Shown in pieces: positions 11,123 through 23,404 of a DNA stretch of 64,000 nucleotides. The stretch's first letter is position 1, and each line of letters opens with the position of its first letter. The translations under genes and the position numbers were made by a program. The notes under the pieces are model-generated. The model did no database searches. It worked only from the letters and a program-made list of their open reading frames with translations, and was not told the origin of the DNA. Source of the DNA: Punica granatum (taxonomy: Eukaryota > Streptophyta > Magnoliopsida > Myrtales > Lythraceae); contig NC_045131.1 in the NCBI RefSeq assembly GCF_007655135.1, positions 28,504,001 to 28,568,000 of the forward strand, read 5' to 3'.

Positions 11123-11853
11123 TCATAGGAAGGCTTCTCGGTGTGGCTCCGAACTCAAGAGGAGAGCGAGTAGTGAAATATGAGCTGGAGACTTACCCAT
11201 TTGTTCTACTACCTTGTACTCGCTCGCCTTGATCACTTTCATGAAAATCTCGGCTTCTTCTTCGGTCAGCTTCTTCTGCGGGATAGGCAGGGCTTCCGGA
11301 GCAACTCCGGATGCAGCGGCAGCCTTACCCTTGCCTGCGATCTCTAGGTTCATGTACACCAGGCCCGAGCGTGTCACGCCCATGACACTGAACTGCTGCT
11401 CAAGGTTCCCGACACTTCCTTCGTAGGTCCAGGGTACCTTGTTGTCCTGGTACAGCTCTCGAGCGGGGACTTCCATTATGAACGGGGCGGGCGTGGCACT
11501 AGACCTCGTGAACCCTACAGTGGCTTCCGCGGGGACATACAAGATTATAAATGGAGCAGGGCCCTCCTGTTGGCTCTCGTCCTCTCTCATAATGCAATCA
11601 CTGATCATATTGATGGTAGGCCCCGAGCTCGACCCGTGATCAGGGAGAGTGTTAGCTTGCACGTTCGGAGGCTTGGTGGCATTGAATGAGATCTTCTCAT
11701 CATTGATCAACTTCTGAACCTCCTCCCGCAATTTCCAACAATTGTCAGTGGTGTGACTGGGAGCATCTGAGTGGTACTCGCAGTGTAGGCTCTGATCTTG
11801 GTTTGCCGGAGTGAAACTGGAACCCGGAACCGTGGGTCGGATTATGTTGCCAG
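11123..11853 (-). pseudogene. gag C-terminal region with zinc-knuckle-like motif
   Basis: The ORF 11731-11123 is in phase with gag and protease. Just upstream (about 11740-11800) the same phase contains 'CEYHSDAPSHTTDNCW', a C-x2-H-x6-H-x4-C arrangement followed by 'KLREEVQKLI'. That arrangement is the usual modified zinc knuckle of Tat/Ogre gag proteins, which binds element RNA. The remainder is low-complexity linker with repeated alanines and prolines and no known fold. Confidence 0.7.
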
Positions 11854-12145
11854 CTAATAGCTGCCTGTATATGTGGGAGAGTGGGGTAGGCAGAGGCGTG
11901 AACTGTATGCGCTACCGGGATTGCGTCGTACCGCTCTGTTGGCCCTACACAGCTGGGGTTTGCTGTGCGGGCTGAGGAACTCTTGAAGCCAGGGGCCTAT
12001 ACTGTTGGGTCGAAACAGGGGGATAGTGGAGGACAATTTGTTGCGGGGCTGAATAGTAAACTGGTTGAGCGGGGTGTTGAGGCTGATAGTGTACAGTCGG
12101 CGGAGCATATGCGGGAGTGGCAGGTGGCGTAGGTGTGAAATTCAC
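11854..12145 (-). pseudogene. gag proline/glutamine-rich linker
   Basis: The open phase 12145-11945 reads as Pro/Gln/Tyr-rich sequence (for example 'PQHPAQPVYYSAPQQ') in phase with the gag domain upstream. It ends at a TAG at 11945. A low-complexity linker between the gag core and the zinc-knuckle region is common in this family. No independent function is suggested. Confidence 0.65.
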
Positions 12146-12151
12146 CGAGTA

Positions 12152-12814
12152 CTATTGAGATCCCGGATGCCCTAGATTAACTGCATTAACCGAAGCCTCC
12201 TTTCCCTTTCTGCCGTTAGTAGGGGCTGCTGCAGCCGCAGTCTTCCTCGAGGACTCTCCTTCCCCCTTCTTTGTCTGACCCTCTAACCTTCCAAGCTTGA
12301 TGCCCAAGTCTACCTGCTTCCCCGCCATAATCATCTCCGAAATGGGGGACTTGTGACCCATGAGATGGGAATAGTAGGCCCCTTTGAGTGTTCCATGGAA
12401 CATTTGTATCTGTTGCGCCTTGCAAATTGGGGGAAAGTGCTTCACTGCTTCCGAGCGCCAATCAGTGGCGTATTTCTCGAACTTCTGGTCTTCTGCCATT
12501 TCCATTGTGCTCAACTCGAGGAAAGATCGAGGCGTCTTTATGTTGTACTGATACTGTTCAACGAACTTCTTGGCTAGTTCGACCCAAGATGGGATGTCTT
12601 CCGCTTGGAGCGACATGAACCAGTTAAGGGCCGATCCCGATAGACTTTCTTGGAAAGTGGCGACACCGAACTGTTCATAGTCCCAGTACTGAAGCATCTT
12701 TGTATGATAGTGGCGAAGGTGGTGTCGTGGGTATTTGGTTCCATCGTATTTCTCGAACTCTGGCATTTTGACTTTCAGGGGCAGCTGCATCCCCGGGAAA
12801 AGAGACGAATCCAA
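12152..12814 (-). pseudogene. gag capsid-like core (Retrotrans_gag)
   Basis: This 220-codon open stretch carries the typical plant gag core: 'FEKYDGTKYPRHHLRHY', 'ATFQESLSGSALNWF', 'IPSWVELAKKF' and 'ELSTMEMAEDQKFEKYATDW'. The same order appears in the second element (63004-63490), which confirms the identity. The protein forms the virus-like particle in active elements. The frame is cut at both ends by in-frame stops (TGA near 12830, TAA at about 12152). It ends in a lysine-rich and alanine-rich tail (about residues 185-210). Confidence 0.88.
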
Positions 12815-13612
12815 GTAGCTCGTGCTATGTCAGGGATCACTTGCTTGGAGGGCTCTAATAGTCTCTTCCATCTTCTTCATTCTCCTCTCCTACTCGGTTT
12901 TCGTTTCGGGAAAGAAATTTGTGGGTGGAGCTTTGGGGGCCGCTTGAGTCGGTGTGCCCGGTTCGGATAAAGTAATATTTATGGGAGGTGGAGCTTGGTA
13001 GGGGAGGCTGATATGGGGTTGTGGAGCTTGGTGAGGGAAAGGCTCAGTTGCGTGAGCAAGAACAGGGGCGCTCGATGCCGGGAAGCCCATCGGCGGAGGA
13101 GCAGTATAAACAGTAGCTAGAGCTGGCACGGACACGGGAGGTGGTGCAAACATAATCGGATCCGGCACGGGAATCGTCATGGGCGGAAGTGAGACGGTTG
13201 CTGGAATGGTGGACTGAGGATGGCCGAAGTCGACCGGGTGAATTGCCGACGTGTGCTTCGGATGAGGAGCGGGCACTGGGATAATTGCCGGCGCGGGGGC
13301 AGCCGCTATGTCGCCCTCTAATGCATGGGTTGACGGGACCCAAGGAGTAGGGTCGACAGTTGGCCCACTTGCGAGAGGCAGGGTGGAGCTCGAAGACGAG
13401 CGATTTGGCCCCCTGAGCAAAACCATCATCTCGGCCATATTAGCGGCCATTAGGTCAACCGTGTTTTGAAGAGTTGTGACGTTGCCCTCGAGCATGGCCA
13501 TGCAAGTAGGATCATGGGCAGGCGGTGGTGCTTGAGTCGCCGAGTAGGCGCGATACCAAAACAAGTCGGGTGATGTGGAAGTTAGGTTCCACAATGCCGC
13601 GGGTGGCTGCAA
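12815..13612 (-). pseudogene. gag N-terminal proline-rich and coiled-coil region
   Basis: The phase is shared with the gag core. A short heptad-like segment ('NTVDLMAANMAEMMVLL') is followed by about 130 residues rich in Pro, Ala and Val ('PPVSVPALATVYTAPPP'), ending 'PPTNFFPETKTE'. The second element has the matching order at 62104-63003. TAG at 12890 and TGA near 12830 break the frame. At its start (about 13510-13612) this phase overlaps the ORF1 remnant, where an internal deletion has joined ORF1 to gag. Confidence 0.8.
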
Positions 13613-13880
13613 TTCTTCCGACGAGAGTACGATATTCCTCGATGGTAGGTGTGAGCTCGGTACCTTGGATGTTAAAGACGGTGTGGACTGGGTCCCAAAA
13701 CGTCACCGCTGCTCCCAAGAAGTTCTAATCCACTCGGCAGATGGCTAGCATTGGTATATCCCCAACAAAGGTCTTGATGTAATCGCGGTCGACTTGGCGC
13801 AGATAAGCCCAGATATGACTGATTTCCTCGAGTGGTGGCGTGACCCTGTCGCGGTGTGGAAAGGAGACCGAGCGCGCCAT
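13512..13880 (-). pseudogene. ORF1 remnant (DUF7745-like, first ~120 codons)
   Basis: A start codon at 13880-13878 opens a frame matching the start of the 496-codon ORF1 of the second element at 60300. Shared words include 'DRVTPPLEEI', 'TVTFWDPVHTVFNIQGTEL' and 'TIEEYRTLVGR'. A conserved tryptophan before 'NFLGA' is replaced by TAG at 13727-13725. The frame breaks off around 13512, where the second element would continue for another 370 codons. The region is joined directly to gag, so most of ORF1 is deleted. The family resembles the plant transposon-associated DUF7745/mobile-domain-like proteins, whose role is unknown. The family name rests on motif memory only. Confidence 0.7.
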
Positions 13881-14451
13881 CTCTTACCAAGATGAAAGGA
13901 AAACCGATTTAGGACTAGTTAATACAAATGACGCCTAATTTGAAATTAGATGATGCATGGGTACAAAAAATAAATGCCCACGACTTAATGTATACAACGT
14001 ACATCTCTCTCAAAAACAGAAAAGGACTCAAATAGCGCGCAGGCCGACTCGATGGACTGTTATTGAAGTTGGGTTGGAAGATGGCATGGAGCTCCTGCAG
14101 TATGTATGGTTTCGGCACTACAAGGACCGTGCTACTTAGGGATGGGTGCCCCCGACTCAAGGGTGTTAATTCCTTGAAATCGAGCGGGATTCTTTTCAGG
14201 GCCTAAGTGACAGTCGAACTGCGCGCCGTACCCCTACTTCAAATCCCTATCTAACCTATGCTCCTATTACCGGTCGTGGGACTCGACCCATAGGTACCTA
14301 GAAGCTAGTATGATATGCAATGCGTGTGCGAGAAATAAAAGTGTGTAAAGTAGATAAGCGAAAAATTGCGGAAAGCGATAAATAAACAAGCAAACAAAGC
14401 AAGCAAGAACGAGCCCGAACCCTCTAAGTGTCCCCAGTGGAGTCACCAAGC
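13881..14451 (-). other. Untranslated leader of the retrotransposon
   Basis: About 570 bp lie between the 5' LTR and the ORF1 start codon. The leader of the second element (59718-60299) is collinear and similar. It includes a run translating to a short hydrophobic frame next to the PBS in both copies. No coding domain is visible. Confidence 0.7.
14430..14448 (-). promoter_or_regulatory. Primer-binding site
   Basis: Three bases inside the 5' LTR border the minus strand reads TGGTGACTCCACTGGGGAC. It begins TGG, as needed to pair with the CCA end of a tRNA. I do not assign the tRNA. The second element has a degraded equivalent at 59720-59739. Confidence 0.7.
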
Positions 14452-17400
14452 TGTGCGCACCCGAATTTCATCTTGTCGGGGCACGAATGCGCGAAGCCTA
14501 TGCAACGCGGCTTGGGAGTGTCCACCTTCCTGGGGACGCGCGACGGACGCACGTGAGAAGGAATCGCCACTACCTGTTTCAGACCCGAAGGTCGAAGGCC
14601 GGTGAGTTGCCCGAGTCTAGGGGTATGGATACACCTAGTATGCTAAGGCAATGGTCTTGTACGGAACCGAAAATCCCGAATTCGGGGGTTCTATTACGTG
14701 TGAAACTATATCTCACACGCCTTTTCGGTACTCTACCTTGCTAGGCTTGCAATTTTTATTTATTTACCGCATGATTTAGGGTTGCACTTGACTCGCCCAT
14801 TTTGACACCGTAAATTCGAAGAGACACTTGAATCGTCAACTCTCCGACCGGGATTATTACATGAATAAATATACATCGTAAACCCTTACATTGTTCTCTC
14901 AAATAAATAAAAGACTAGCTACAATGACTAAATCCCAGTCGGTTCGCATTCGGCCACTATTTCACTCATGCTCACCGTATGGTTTTGGAAAAGACCGAAA
15001 ATTAAATTAAATGCGCACTCAGTGTATGGGGGCATTGTACCCTGTGATCGACGGTTATAGGCGTTGGACCCAGTGTGACTCGAGTCCTAAAGGATCGGGC
15101 TCGACCCGCATAACAAACAAGTGCAAACAATGGGGTTTCTTGTTATCGCCGAATTTACGTGAATTAATTGATTATTAACCGGGGTATATTGGCATACAAA
15201 TCCTACCTTAAAACAAACAAAATGGATGATGGATAAGGCATATAGCATTCGGCATTATTTTAACGGACCCGACAGACATGATGTCCGTAATCAAGTCTCG
15301 AATGTGTGAATTATTTTTAAATTATTTTGTACCGTGACAATATGACTTTTACATATTAAGAGTATTTTCACCTAAAACCCAAAACCTAACCCTCTACATG
15401 ACTATTTGCCCATGTTTGATTAAGCCGAGTTTGTGATTAATTTATTTTCCCATGTTTTGACCAATTCTATGCACAAACCTACGCTAGGGTTACGGCAGGA
15501 CAAGAACCAGTAGTCATGCCCTTGAATCGGTAAATATGCGTGTGTATGAAAATCAAGATTACGTTGCACGTATCTCGGTGATTTTGAAATTGTGAATTTG
15601 AAAAGGGCATGGCTAACAGTTCTTGAACTGTCGACATGATTACAGATTATTAATCGGTTCGTACAATTTGTTTAAAGAAGTCCAGTGATTTAATTTAATC
15701 AAATTTAACGTCCCGATTATCCCGTATGTAGAATTTTAGGTTAATTAAAAAATTTGCCGAATGCTTTAATCTATGGATTTCGAGTCGTCGGAAATAGCCA
15801 TTAGTTGACCGCTCGGTAAACTCTAATTTCCAACCGTCTTGAAATTTAAATTTTTTATTTTTTAGGTCGAGTTTGTATTATTAAACCGATTCATGTGAAG
15901 TTTCGATTAAAACGAGAAAATAAAGTATTTAAACACGGATCAAGAGCATGTTATCAAGTCAAGCACAACAAACATACACATTTCACGCAATCGGTGCAGC
16001 CATGAGTATGATAAACACATACAAACATACACAAACATAATATTAATGGAATCGATAAAACGGCGCCGATTCATGGAAGCGAGAAAACGCAAAAGAACAC
16101 ACATTATCATGTTGTATACATATAATTATAGGAATAATATATTTAAATGGGGCACATACGTTATCGGTCAGTGATCCAAGTAGGGAAGGGTAGGATATTT
16201 TTAGAAAATGTCCAGTGGACTGAATTGAACGATTTTAAAAGAGCAGGGACTACTTTGCAAATTCGGATAAAGTCTCGGGGACTGATTTGAAGATTCTGAA
16301 AAAATTGGGGACCGTGTAAAAATACTGAAAATGTCCCAGGACTTGTTTGAAACGAATTTGAAAATTTGGACTGATCTGAAAACAAAATAAATGGCCCCAG
16401 GACTAAACTGAAATAACTTGGAAAGTTCCTTGGGATGCTTGAAAAATTCTGGGAATTCAAGGACTGATTGGAAAGCAGTGAAATGACTGGGATTGATTGA
16501 AAAGAAATTTGAAATTTGGGGCAGATCTGAAAAGAGTGAAAAATGGCCCCGGGACTAAATTGAAACAACTTGGAAAGTTCCTTGGGATGCTCAAAAAAAT
16601 TCTGGGAATTCAAGGACTGATCGGAAAGCAGTAAAATGACCGGGACTTGATTAAAAAGAATTTTTGAAATTTGGGGCAGATATGAAAAGGGTGAAAAATT
16701 GCACCGGGACTAAACTGAAACAACTCGAAAAGTTCTTCGGGATGCTTTAAAAAATTCTGGAAATTCAAGGACTGATTGGCAAGCAGTAAAATGACTGGGA
16801 CTTGATTGAAAAGAAATTTTGAAATTCGGGGCAGATCTGAAAAGGGTGAAAAATGGCTCTGAGACTAAACTAAAACAACTTGAAAAGTTATTCCGGATGC
16901 TTTAAAAAATTCTGAAAAATTTAAGGACCGAATGGAAAATGGTAAAAATGGCTGGGCTTGACGGAAAAGAATTTCAGAGTTCAGGGCAGATCTAAAAATA
17001 AAAAAATAAAAAAAATACGTCCTCTGGACTGAAATGCGACAAAATTGAAAGTTCGTAAAATCGAGTTCGGGACAAATCTGATCACCCACACAACCCAAGA
17101 ACGCTCATTTCACATCATATCCATCAAGCAAGCATTAATATTCAAGAATGGATGAATCGGGTCGGATCGGATGGACTACCCGTCCCGAAGGAGAAACCGT
17201 CCGGAAGAAAAGCTTGGCCGAACTGGGCGTTGGGCCGAGAACGGGCTTGGGCTGAACCTACGAAACAAAGGAAATGGGCCGAGGCCCGTTAGTCGGCGGG
17301 TGGTCGGGATCGCTGGGAACGGCGGCGATGGCTCTGCGGGCGGCGGTTCTCTCCTCTGGACGCCGCAACGACGGCACGATAGGGTGTGGGAGATAGCTAT

Positions 17401-17909
17401 GGGCACCGCTTGGGCTACGCGGTGTCCGATTTGGACTTCACCGGGATCGAAACGGCCGGAATCGAGGGGGAGAGTCACGTTTTTCGGCGGGGATTTCCGA
17501 AATCAATAGATCTCCTAATCGGCCAAATCGAGAGCAAATTTCTCGTTTTTTCTTGCTGAGTCGTGTTCCCCTCCCCCCGACTCGACTTTCTGTCCATTTA
17601 ATTTCAATTTCATCCCCTTTTCCGTTAAGACTTCGGCCGATTTGGCGGAAATCGTGAAAATCGCGATTTGGGGATATCTGGGCCGGCGGGGATCGCGGGC
17701 AACCGGCGAGCGCTGCCCGGCCTGCTCGAATCTCTTTTTTTTTTTAAATAGGCCGGCGGGGTCACGGGCAGCCGGTCAGCGCTGCCCGGCCTGCTCGAGA
17801 TTAATTTTTTTTAAAACATATTTATTTATTTATGTATATATTTATTAATTTTTTTTAGAAAAGGTAGTAAATTGGAAAAACGACGATCTTGCCCCCCTGG
17901 AGTCGTTGA
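14452..17909 (-). repeat. 5' LTR of the 869-17909 element, outer end truncated
   Basis: Collinear with 869-4331 over its whole length, but the last ~22 bp (the outer TGTCAGCACC... end) are missing. After 'gagtcgttga' the sequence switches straight to array-unit DNA. It has four copies of the ~153-bp repeat (starts 16391, 16543, 16698, 16853) against three in the partner. It lacks ~29 bp and ~90 bp present there. Confidence 0.9.
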
Positions 17910-18566
17910 ACAGAGAAAGTTGCCGATTAGGCCGCCGTGGAGGGGGGGTGGGTGGGGGAAGAGATCGGAGCTCTGGTAACGGTTAGAGACGGCGCAACCA
18001 GCCCCCAAATCCCATCAACAACCACTTCCCAAAACTCAATCCCATCAATCCCGGCATCGCTGTAAATATGAGAAAATATTGCCCCAACTGAACGAATAAA
18101 CCATTAAGTGCTTAATCATTAAGTAGGTCTCCACCTACTTATTGGTCATTTAGTACCTTTTTTTTTAAGTTTAACAAATCAAGTCTTTGTTTTTTTTTGT
18201 GTTTACCAAAGACGTTTAATCTCATTAAGGGTTGAATAGTTAATTTCAGCACTTTTTTCGTGTTATCAAACTCATGCTAACTTATAATTTCGCCACTGTC
18301 CCTCTCGTTTTCTTTTCCATCTGACTGTTGACTTGTCTTGCCGTTGCCGCATACAGTTGATCGAAAGACTCTATTTTCTCAGGCAAAGTCATGAGCTTCG
18401 AAACGAATCACCACCACAAAAGACACATATTTCCCATTAATGTCGTATGTCACCTTCAAACAATTGTAGCCAAATTTGTTGCCGTATTTGTCGTATGTCA
18501 CCTTCAAACAACTTGAAAACTGACATGTCAACGAATAGATATTAACTATGTGTTTACCTGGACTTC

Positions 18567-18601
18567 AAATTTCAGCACTTAAAAATTAAGTGCTGAAATT
18601 T
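18567..18601. repeat. 35-bp palindrome, repeated once per array unit
   Basis: Two 16-bp arms, 'aaatttcagcacttaa' and its exact reverse complement, are separated by AAA. The same palindrome recurs in nearly every unit (for example near 19499, 23127, 25849, 29436 and 32126), sometimes with one arm mutated. The unit near 31225 has lost the left arm in a deletion. Confidence 0.9.
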
Positions 18602-18862
18602 TAAGCACTTAATTGATGTTTAATGGAATAAATCAATCTTGTTTGATTGTAAAATAGTGAACTACTTTTAAATGATTTTATATTATCTGTCATTAATGCC
18701 CCATAACATTTGTGTTTCGGCATTTGATCCCAAATATATAAATTATTTAAAAAAAAAGAAAGTACAAAAAACGAGAACCAATCTAAAACAATCAGAGAAG
18801 GAGGGGGCTCTGGTAGCGCTGTCCCAGGCCACCACCTCCACAGAGGAGGTTACCGATTGGGC

Positions 18863-18890
18863 GGGGGGGGGGGGGGGGGGGGGGGGGGGG
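18863..18890 (+). repeat. 28-bp poly-G run inside an array unit
   Basis: An uninterrupted run of 28 G sits at a place where other units have only 6-8 G after 'gattgggc'. A second expansion (20 G, one C, 7 G) occurs at 29730-29757 in another unit. Both could fold as G-quadruplexes and could also be sequencing or assembly artefacts. Confidence 0.85.
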
Positions 18891-21800
18891 ATATCGGAGC
18901 CCCGGTAGCTGTCAGAGAGGCACCACCAAAGCCCAATCCCATCAATAGCCATTTCCCAAAACTCAATCCCGTCAATCCCAGCATCGCTGTAAAAATGAGA
19001 AAAAATTGCTCCAACTGAGCGAATAAACCGTTAAGTGCTTAATCTTTAAGTAGGTCTCCACCTACTTATTGGTCATTTAGTACCTTTTTTGTTAAGTTTA
19101 ACAAATCAAGTCTTTGTTTTTTTTTTTGTGTTTACCAAAGACGTTTAATCTCATTAAGGGTTGAATAGTTAATTTCAGCACTTTTTTCGTGTTATCAAAC
19201 TCATGCTAAGTTATAATTTCGCCACTTTCCCTCTCTTTTTCTTTTCCTTCTAACTGTTGACTTGTCTTGCCGTTGCCGCATACAGTTGATAGAAAGACTC
19301 TATTTTCTCGGGCAAAGTCATGAGCTTCGAAACGAATCACCACCACAAAAGACACATATTTCCCATTAATGTCGTATGTCACCTTCAAACAATTGTAGCC
19401 AAATTTGTTGCCCTATTTGTCGTATGTCACCTTCAAACAACTTGACGACAGACTTGTCAAGGAATAGATATTAACAATGCGTGTACCTGGACTAAAAATT
19501 TCAGCACCTAAAAATTAAGTGCTGAAATTTTAAGCACTTAATTGATGTTTAATGGAATAAATCAATCTTGTTTGATTGTAAAATAGTGAACTACTTTTAA
19601 ATTATTTTATGTTATCTATCATTAATGCCTCATAACTTTTGTGTTTCAACATTAGATCCCAAATATATAAATTAAAGATAAAAAAAGAAAGTGCAAAAAA
19701 AGAGAACCAATCTAAAACAATCAGAGAAGGAGGGGCCTCTGGTAGCATTGTCCCAGGCCACCACCTCCACAGAGGAGGTTACCGATTGGGCGAGGGGGGG
19801 TGATCGGAGCTCTGGTAGCAGTCAGAGAGGCACCACCAAAGCCCAATCCCATCAATAGCCATTCCCCAAAACTCAATCCCGTTAATCCCAGCATCGCTGT
19901 AAATAAGAGAAAATATTGCCCCAACTGAGCGAATAAACCATTAAGTGCTTAATCATTAAGTAGGTCTCGACCTACTTATTGGACATCTAGTACATTTTTT
20001 GTTAAGTTTAACAAATCAAGTCTTTGTTTTTTTTTGTGTTTCCCAAAGACTTTTAATCTTATTAAGGGTTGAATAGTTAATTTCAGCACTTTTTTCGTGT
20101 TATCAAACTCATGCTAACTTATAATTTCGCCACTGTCCCTCTCTTTTGCTTTACCATCTGACTGTTGACTTGTCTTGCCGTTGCCGCATACAGTTGATCG
20201 AAAGACTCTATTTTATCTGGCAAAGTCATGAGCTTCGAAATGAATCACCACCACAAAAGACACATATTTCCCATTAATGTCGTATGTCACCTTCAAACAA
20301 TTGTAGCCAAATTTGTTGCCCTATTTGTCGTATGTCACCTTCAAACAACTTGACAACTGACTTGTCAACGAATAGATATTAACTCAGTGTTTACCTGGAC
20401 TTAAAATTTCAGCACTTAAAAATTAAGTGCAGAAATTTTAAGCACTTAATTGATGTTTAATGGAATAAATCAATCTTGTTTGATTGTAAAATAGTGAACT
20501 ACTTTTAAATTATTCTATATTATCTGTCATTAATGCCCCATAACTTTTGTGTTTCAACATTTGATCCAAAATATATAAATTATATAAAAAATAGAAAGTA
20601 CAAAAAAAGAGAACCAATCTAAAACAATCAGAGAAGGAGGGGCCTCTTGTAGCATTGTCCCAGGCCACCACCTCCACGGAGGAGGTTACCGATTGGGCGA
20701 GGGGGGGTGATCAGAGCTATGGTAGTAGTCAGAGAGGCACCACCAAAGCCCAATCCCATCAATAGCCATTCCCCATAAGTCAATCCCGTCAATCCCAGCA
20801 TCGCTGTAAATTTGAGAAAATATTGCTCCAACTGAGCGAATAAACAGTTAAGTGCTTAATCATTAAGTAGGTCTCCACCTACTTATTGGTCATTTAGTAC
20901 CTTTTTTGTTAACTTCAACAAATCAAGTCTTTGTTTTTTTTTTTTGTTTACCGAAGACGTTTCATCTCATTAAGGGTTGAATAGTTAATTTCAGCACTTT
21001 TTTCGTGTTATCAAACTCATGCTAAGCTATAATTTCGCCACTCTCCCTCTTTTTTTCTTTTCCATCTGACTGTTGACTTGTCTTGCCATTGCCGCATACA
21101 GTTGATCGAAAGACTCTATTTTCTCAGGCAAAGTCATGAGCTTCGAAACGAATCACCACCACAAAAGACAAATATTTCCCATTAATGTCGTATGTCACCT
21201 TCAAACAATTGTTGCCAAATTTGTTGCCCTAATTGTCGTATGTCACCTTCAAACAACTTGACAACTGACTTGTCAACGAATAGATATTAACTATACGTTT
21301 ACCTGGACTAAAAATTTCAGCACACAAAAATTAAGTGCTGAAATTTTAAGCACTTAATTGATGTTTAATGGAATAAATCAATCTTCTTTGATTGTAAAAT
21401 AGTGAACTACTTGTAAATTATTTTATATCATCGGTCATTAATGCCCCATAACTTTTGTGTTTCAACATTTGATACCAAATATATAAATTATATACATAAA
21501 AAGAAAGTACAAAAAAAGAGAACCAATCTAAAACAATCAGAGAAGGAGGGGGCTCTGGTGGCGCTGTCCCAGGCCACCACCTCCACAGAGGAGGTTACCG
21601 ATTGGGCGGGGGGGAGATCGGAGCTCTGGTAGCAGTCAGAGAGGCACCACCAAAGCCCAATCCCATCAATAGCCATTCCCCAAAACTCAATCCCGTCAAT
21701 CCAAGCATCGCTGTAAATATGAGAAAATATTGCCCCAACTGAGCGAATAAACCATTAAGTGCTTAATCATTAAGTAGGTCTCGACCTACTTATTGGTCAT

Positions 21801-23404
21801 TTAGTTCCCTTTTTGTTAACTTTAACAAATCAAGTCTTTGTTTTTTTTTGTGTTTACCAAAGACGTTTAATCTCATAAAGTGTTGAATAGTTAATTTCAG
21901 CACTTTTTTTGTGTTATCACACTCATGCTAAGTTATAATTTCGCCACTGTCCCTCTCTTTTTCTTTTCCATCTGACTGTTGACTTGTCTTGCCGTTGACG
22001 CATACAGTTGATCGAAAGTCTCTATTTTCTCTGGCAAAGTCATGAGCTTCGAAACGAATCACCACCACAAAAGACAAATATTTCCCATTAATGTCGTATG
22101 TCACCTTCAAACAATTGTTGCCAAATTTGTTGCCCTAATTGTCGTATGTCACCTTCAAACAACTTGACAACTGACTTGTCAACGAATAGATATTAACTAT
22201 ACGTTTACCTGGACTAAAAATTTCAGCACTCAAAAATTAAGTGCCGAAATTTTAAGCACTTAATTGATGTTTAATGGAATAAATCAATCTTGTTTGATTG
22301 TAAAATAGTGAACTACTTGTAAATTATTTTATATCATCGCTCATTAATGCCCCATAACTTTTGTGTTTCAACATTTGATCCCAAATATATAAATTATATA
22401 TATAAAAAGAAAGTACAAGAAAAGAGAACCAATCTAAAACAACCAGAGAAGGAGGGGGCTCTGGTGGCGCTGTCCCAGGCCACCACCTCCACAGAGGAGG
22501 TTACCGATTGGGCGGGGGGGAGATCGGAGCTCTGGTAGCAGTCAGAGAGGCACCACCAAAGCCCAATCCCATCAATAGCCATTCCCCAAAACTCAATCCC
22601 GTCAATCCAAGCATCGCTGTAAATATGAGAAAATATTGCCCCAACTGAGCGAATAAACCATTAAGTGCTTAATCATTAAGTAGGTCTCGACCTACTTATT
22701 GGTCATTTAGTTCCCTTTTTGTTAACTTTAACAAATCAAGTCTTTGTTTTTTTTTTTGTGTTTACCAAAGACGTTTAATCTCATAAAGTGTTGAATAGTT
22801 AATTTCGGCACTTTTTTCGTGTTATCACACTCATGCTAAGTTATAATTTCGCCACTGTCCCTCTCTTTTTCTTTTCCATCTGACTGTTGACTTGTCTTGC
22901 CGTTGCCGCATACAGTTGATCGAAATACTCTATTTTCTCAGGCAAAGTCATGAGCTTCGAAACGAATCACCACCACAAAAGACACATATTTCCCATTATT
23001 GTCGTATGTCACCTTCAAACAATTGTAGCCAAATTTGTTGCCCTATTTGTCGTATGTCACCTTCAAACAACTTGACAACTGACATGTCAACGAATAGATA
23101 TTAACTATGTGTTTACCTGGACTTAAAATTTCAGCACTTAAAAATTAAGTGCTGAAATTTTAAGCACTTAATTGTTAATGGAATAAATCAATCTTGTCTG
23201 ATTGTAAAATAGTGAACTACTTTTAAATTATTTTATATTATCAGTCATTAATGACCCATAACTTTTGTGTTTCAACATTTGATCCCAAATATGTAAATTA
23301 TTTTAAAAAAAAGAAAGTACAAAAAAAGAGAACCAATCTAAAACAATCAGAGAAGGAGGGGGCTCTGGTAGCGCTGTCTAAGGCCACCACCTCCACAGAG
23401 GAGG

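Larger units (their letters stand above)
869..17909 (-). mobile_element. Ty3/gypsy LTR retrotransposon, Tat/Ogre-like, degenerate
   Basis: Two directly repeated LTRs (869-4331 and 14452-17909) flank a minus-strand body. In that orientation the order is 5' LTR, PBS, ORF1 remnant, gag, protease, reverse transcriptase, RNase H, second RNase H, integrase, minisatellite-bearing 3' region, polypurine tract, 3' LTR. Very long LTRs, an extra ORF before gag and a second archaeal-type RNase H are known traits of the Tat/Ogre branch. The gag-to-integrase frame (about 13612 to 6992) is one phase throughout, broken by in-frame stops rather than many frameshifts. The two LTRs differ by base changes and indels, so the insertion is not very recent. 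The 5-bp target duplication cannot be confirmed because the right junction is rearranged. Confidence 0.9.

Noticed and set aside
14267..14449. Conserved hydrophobic 60-codon ORF next to the PBS (also 59711-59905) as a functional peptide
   Set aside because: It overlaps the PBS and LTR border, where sequence conservation is expected for replication. No independent evidence of coding.
21441..22582. 62-63 codon ORFs on both strands around 'SVTSSVEVVAWDSATRAPSF' as small genes
   Set aside because: They recur only because the unit is repeated, and their ends shift with the poly-A and poly-G tracts.
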